Of a stretch of 7,965 nucleotides of DNA, positions 5,779-7,965 are shown piece after piece. The DNA comes from a bacterium. Its GTDB lineage: Bacteria > 4484-113 > JALSIF01. Position numbers and translations under genes: made by a program. Below the pieces are notes generated by a model that saw only the letters and a list, made by a program, of their open reading frames with translations, did not search any database and was not told where the DNA came from. Every line of letters starts with the position of its first letter. Position 1 is the stretch's first letter. The stretch covers positions 1 to 7,965 of the forward strand of contig JALSIF010000308.1 in assembly GCA_026981635.1 (NCBI GenBank). Reading direction: 5' to 3'.

Positions 5779-6311
5779 TCCGCTCCCTCCCGCTTAGTCT
5801 CCTCCGATACCTTCTCCTCCGGCTCCTCTGGACCGCCGATTCGCTCCCCCTCCGTCCTAATTCGCTCCAGCAAAGCTTGACAGGTGTTGAAGTGCTCAGT
5901 GAGGAGGGGGTCTCCCTTAACCTGGGCAAGCTCTCTTGCCCCAAACCAGAGGCCGCTAAGCTCAGCCACGATGGTGGCCAGGGACTGGCGGGTGGGCCTC
6001 TCCCAGCTCGCTCCCAGGTAGACGAAGAAGTCGCGGAACCGCTTGCGGATCTCCCCCACCAGCAGACTGGGGTCGCTTACCTCGGTGATGATCCCGTGCC
6101 GGTTGGTGGGGTCGGGAATCTCAAACACCAGTCTGCCCTCCCGGTGGCGGAGCAGGTATATGGCCACGAAACAGTCTTCAATGCGGTCCCTCACCAGGAC
6201 GGGATCTAGCCGGCCCGCCTGGAGGGCCTGCTCAATGCGCCGCCCGATTTGCTCAAGCTCGGTTGTGGAAAGTATCTCTTTCCCCCTGGTCATCCACAAT
6301 GAAAAACTCAC
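5763..6311 (-). CDS. Uncharacterised 182-residue protein
   Basis: I do not recognise this family. Residues about 15-55 look helical (TTELEQIGRRIEQALQAG, then RDRIEDCFVAIYLLRH). A short beta-rich centre carries VFEIPDPTNRHGIITEV (62-78). Further helices run about 82-98 and 105-152, with a hydrophobic WERPTRQSLATIVAELSGLW stretch (103-122). The last ~28 residues are Glu/Arg/Lys-rich and probably disordered. There is no signal peptide, membrane segment or clear catalytic motif. The frame starts at GTG 6311; ATG 6293 is an alternative giving 176 residues, and neither has a strong Shine-Dalgarno. The stop lies inside the SNF2 gene, a 14-bp tail-to-tail overlap. Coding is supported by the uninterrupted frame and protein-like composition, against a much less protein-like plus-strand reading. 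Confidence 0.75.
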   Translation of the reverse strand: MSFSLWMTRGKEILSTTELEQIGRRIEQALQAGRLDPVLVRDRIEDCFVAIYLLRHREGRLVFEIPDPTNRHGIITEVSDPSLLVGEIRKRFRDFFVYLGASWERPTRQSLATIVAELSGLWFGARELAQVKGDPLLTEHFNTCQALLERIRTEGERIGGPEEPEEKVSEETKREGADLRRG

Positions 6312-6347
6312 CCCAGCAACCCCAGATTTCCCCTCTCTTACCTGAGT

Positions 6348-6353
6348 TATAAA
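6348..6353 (+). promoter_or_regulatory. Possible -10 box upstream of the thioredoxin-like gene
   Basis: TATAAA lies in the only AT-rich patch (about 6345-6358) of the 109-bp divergent gap. It would give a leader of about 60 nt containing a CCCCGGGG palindrome (6369-6376) and three G-tracts. No convincing -35 is visible. The same patch could also serve the minus-strand gene, which reads TATAAC there. Confidence 0.3.
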
Positions 6354-6420
6354 TTCAACTGGATATCTCCCCGGGGGAAAGGGGATAGAAAGGGAGAACC
6401 CACTTGGTCAGGAGGAGAGG

Positions 6421-6993
6421 ATGGAGTCAGGCCGAAAGCTGTGGCAGCGCTATTGGGGAGAGGGCATTCCCTGCAGCGACTTCGTCGCCCGAGCGGGGCC
6501 CTACCGGAAGGAGCTGGAGGAGGTGATGGCTGAGGCCAAGCCCAGCCAGGAGTTCATCTCCCGCCTGCGCCAGAGTCCGGTCTCCCGCATCGGAGTCGTC
6601 ACCGAGCCCTGGTGCGAGGATTCCCGAGCCTTCGTCCCGCCGGTGGCCAAGGCGGCCGAGCAGGCGGGAGTAGCTTTGCTCATCTTTAACCGCGACTCCT
6701 TCCCTGAACTCAGGGATGCCCACCTCACCTACGGCAAGGCCAAGATCCCCGTCATGGTCTTCATGGACGATGACTTCAACGAGCTTTACCGCTTCGTGGA
6801 GCGGCCCAGGCAGGTGCTCAGATGGATGGGTGAATATTTCCGAACGAAGAAGTACGCCGACTTTACCGAGGAGGACAAGGAGCGCTTTCTGGCTGACTAC
6901 CGCAGGATGCTCCCCCAGTTTCAGCGCTATCTGGAAGAGGAGATCATGGCGGGCCTGGCTGGCCTCTCCACCCTTCCCCCAAGCGAGCCCTAG
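6421..6993 (+). CDS. Thioredoxin-family protein with a CxxS (single-cysteine) active site
   Basis: 190 residues, cytoplasmic (no signal peptide). A helical N-terminus (about 1-50) precedes a thioredoxin fold: RIGVVTEPWCEDSRAF (56-71), a helix (72-82), VALLIFNRD (84-92), and KIPVMVFMDDD (108-118) with the conserved cis-proline Pro110. A helical tail (about 128-178) follows. The active site is Trp64-Cys65-Glu-Asp-Ser68. The resolving cysteine is absent, so a disulfide-exchange cycle like that of classical thioredoxin is not possible with this motif alone; Cys18 is the only other cysteine. The layout resembles the Thioredoxin_9 type of Bacillus-like proteins with TEDWCGDA sites, where the second cysteine is also commonly lost. 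The start is secure: AGGAGGAGAGG runs into ATG 6421. The 3' end overlaps the convergent GGCT-like gene by 4 bp. Confidence 0.85.
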   Translation: MESGRKLWQRYWGEGIPCSDFVARAGPYRKELEEVMAEAKPSQEFISRLRQSPVSRIGVVTEPWCEDSRAFVPPVAKAAEQAGVALLIFNRDSFPELRDAHLTYGKAKIPVMVFMDDDFNELYRFVERPRQVLRWMGEYFRTKKYADFTEEDKERFLADYRRMLPQFQRYLEEEIMAGLAGLSTLPPSEP

Positions 6994-7532
6994 TCGGGGA
7001 TTAGATGGTGGAGGTGACGGATGTAGTCCTGGGGCAGGCCGCGGTTGTGGGCTCCTCTGACAATGGGTATTAGATCATCCGGTCGCGGCTCAATCAAGGG
7101 CAGGTCACGGCGGGCAAGGATAAACACCCTGACCTTCTTTCGCCTTCCGCCCCGGTCAATTACGCTCCGGGTAGCGGTGTAGAAGCGGTCGGGGACCTTC
7201 ATCTTCTGCTCCAGCCGGGGAAACTCCTCGGGATGGACCTGCCAGATTACCCCCCACACTCGGTCCCCCGGACGGTTGGTTCTCACCACGGTGGCTACCC
7301 TTCTTTCCCCCCTCCCGTCCAGGTCAACAAAGACCAGCCGGTGGTTGGGGAGATACACCATCGGCCCCGGCTCAACCTGCTTGACCCACTGGCGGATTAC
7401 GTCCCAGTTAAGCAGGCGGTCGTAGACGAAGAGGGGAACCGGTGTGGTCTCCTCAAACAGGGTCTCACCGCTTTGCCGCTCCAGTTCAAGCAGCTCGGCG
7501 ATGACCTCATTTAGGGAGGAGGACTCGGCCAT
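6990..7532 (-). CDS. Gamma-glutamylcyclotransferase-fold (GGCT/AIG2-like) protein, probably altered active site
   Basis: 180 residues. Residues about 33-176 follow the GGCT fold: LFVYDRLLN (34-42) where the family has a YGSN-type loop; YLPNHRLVFVD (60-70); RVATVVRTNRPGDRVWGVIWQV (78-99); PEEFPRLEQKMKVPDRFY (101-118); and the diagnostic C-terminal GAHNRGLPQDYIRHL (160-174). Active members cyclise gamma-glutamyl amines to 5-oxoproline using a glutamate in an LDxxEG-type segment. Here that segment aligns as LEQKMKV, placing Met111 at the glutamate position, so classical activity is doubtful. Residues 1-32 form an extra N-terminal stretch (SLNEVIAELLELERQSGETLF), faintly like the start of DUF4388/PATAN signalling domains. 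ATG 7532 has little Shine-Dalgarno support. It is divergent from the STAS gene and overlaps the end of the thioredoxin-like gene. Confidence 0.78.
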   Translation of the reverse strand: MAESSSLNEVIAELLELERQSGETLFEETTPVPLFVYDRLLNWDVIRQWVKQVEPGPMVYLPNHRLVFVDLDGRGERRVATVVRTNRPGDRVWGVIWQVHPEEFPRLEQKMKVPDRFYTATRSVIDRGGRRKKVRVFILARRDLPLIEPRPDDLIPIVRGAHNRGLPQDYIRHLHHLIPD

Positions 7533-7539
7533 TTCAGCT

Positions 7540-7567
7540 TTGCTAAGTCTAACCGATGGGATAAACT
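7540..7567 (+). promoter_or_regulatory. Candidate promoter giving a nearly leaderless STAS transcript
   Basis: TTGCTA (7540-7545) and TAAACT (7562-7567) are separated by 16 bp. The predicted transcript start would be only a few bases before ATG 7577, which fits the absence of a Shine-Dalgarno there. The match is moderate, at four of six positions in each box. Confidence 0.3.
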
Positions 7568-7576
7568 GATACCAGC

Positions 7577-7957
7577 ATGGAAAGCAGCGGACTTATTAGT
7601 GTTGAGCGGGAACAAAGCTGGATTCGCCTCATCCTCTCCCCCAACTTTGGTCTGCTTCCCTCCATTGACCCCTTCAAGAATGCCATTGAGCAGCATCTGC
7701 CCGAGGGGGAGTCCAATCTGGTTCTGGACATGTCGCGGGTTGAACAGCTTAACTCGGTGGCTCTGGGGGCGTTGATGTGGCTCTACCGTCGCATCAACCA
7801 ACAGGAGGAGGGGAGGCTGGTCTGCGTTGGGGTAAGCGACGGGGTGCGGGAGATTCTGCGCTTCTCCCGGCTGGACCGGCTTATCCCGGTCGTCTCCGAG
7901 GCTGACCTGGGAAGCTACTTCGGCCAGTCCGACCTCTCCCACCGCGAGGCCCCCTGA
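7577..7957 (+). CDS. STAS-domain protein (anti-sigma factor antagonist-like)
   Basis: 126 residues covering one STAS domain, the size of SpoIIAA/RsbV proteins that bind an anti-sigma factor when unphosphorylated. Order: beta strands VEREQSWIRLIL (9-20); an amphipathic helix (about 29-40); NLVLDMSRVEQLNSVALGAL (47-66); a helix to about 75; GRLVCVGVSDGVREIL (79-94); RLDRLIPVV (98-106). Ser60 in LNSVALG aligns with the phosphorylated serine of the DSSG motif (Ser58 in SpoIIAA), while the preceding Asp is Asn and the following SG is VA. Phosphoregulation is therefore possible but not assured. No anti-sigma kinase or phosphatase lies in view; it may be just beyond the right edge. The start at ATG 7577 lacks a Shine-Dalgarno, and GTG 7601 is a less likely in-frame alternative. 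Confidence 0.85.
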   Translation: MESSGLISVEREQSWIRLILSPNFGLLPSIDPFKNAIEQHLPEGESNLVLDMSRVEQLNSVALGALMWLYRRINQQEEGRLVCVGVSDGVREILRFSRLDRLIPVVSEADLGSYFGQSDLSHREAP

Positions 7958-7965
7958 GCCAGCCC

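Noticed and set aside
5673-6209. A 178-codon plus-strand frame over the SNF2 end and the 182-residue gene
   Set aside because: Its N-terminal part overlaps SNF2 in another frame, and the minus-strand reading of the same DNA is more protein-like and contains the palindrome-linked stop.
3476-6311. SNF2 gene plus the 182-residue gene as a new defence system
   Set aside because: They are convergent rather than cotranscribed, and no nuclease, methyltransferase, sensor domain or mobile-element mark is present, so there is no positive evidence beyond adjacency.
1-7965. CRISPR array, tRNA, rRNA, insertion sequence or attachment site
   Set aside because: No regularly spaced repeats, cloverleaf, conserved rRNA segments, transposase motifs or flanking terminal repeats were seen by eye on either strand.

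Overview
The window is high-GC bacterial chromosome (well above 60% G+C by eye). A sigma-70-family factor, a lipoprotein signal peptide, an STAS-domain protein and Shine-Dalgarno sequences before most starts place it in Bacteria rather than Archaea. The archaeal-type (DhnA) class I aldolase, the archaeal/thermophile-like class I aminotransferase and the Arg/Glu-rich proteins would fit a deep-branching, possibly thermophilic and uncultivated lineage. That is inference; nothing here names a phylum. No transposase, integrase, phage gene, CRISPR array, tRNA or rRNA was seen.

Layout. Positions 1-76 hold the end of a gene that enters from the left. A leader of about 155 bp follows, unusually rich in structure: CTAG-rich palindromes, a G-quadruplex-type run, competing AAGGG/CCCTT hairpins and an ECF-like promoter match. 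It leads into a small two-domain sigma factor (232-750). A TATAAT box then precedes a PLP aminotransferase (875-2074), followed 16 bp later by a small lipoprotein with a transthyretin-like beta-sandwich (2091-2453), probably in the same operon. Convergent to these is a class I fructose-bisphosphate aldolase (2474-3400, minus). It is transcribed away from a 766-residue SNF2-type helicase (3476-5776, plus), and the two genes appear to share one overlapping -10 box. The helicase ends in a 14-bp tail-to-tail overlap with an unrecognised 182-residue gene (5763-6311, minus). A thioredoxin-fold protein with a CxxS site follows (6421-6993, plus) and overlaps by 4 bp the end of a gamma-glutamylcyclotransferase-fold protein (6990-7532, minus). 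Divergent from that is an STAS-domain protein (7577-7957, plus).

How the genes relate. Apart from the aminotransferase-lipoprotein pair, the genes are single units in alternating orientation, so this is not an obvious multigene system. Three threads can be drawn: central metabolism (aldolase, aminotransferase); gene expression and signalling (sigma factor, STAS protein, SNF2 ATPase); and thiol or gamma-glutamyl-like chemistry (thioredoxin-like and GGCT-like proteins that abut each other). The most interesting signals are in regulation and architecture: the sigma-factor leader, the shared aldolase/helicase promoter, the palindrome carrying two opposing stop codons, and a GGCT-fold protein whose catalytic glutamate appears to be missing. 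I found no convincing new defence or biosynthetic system.
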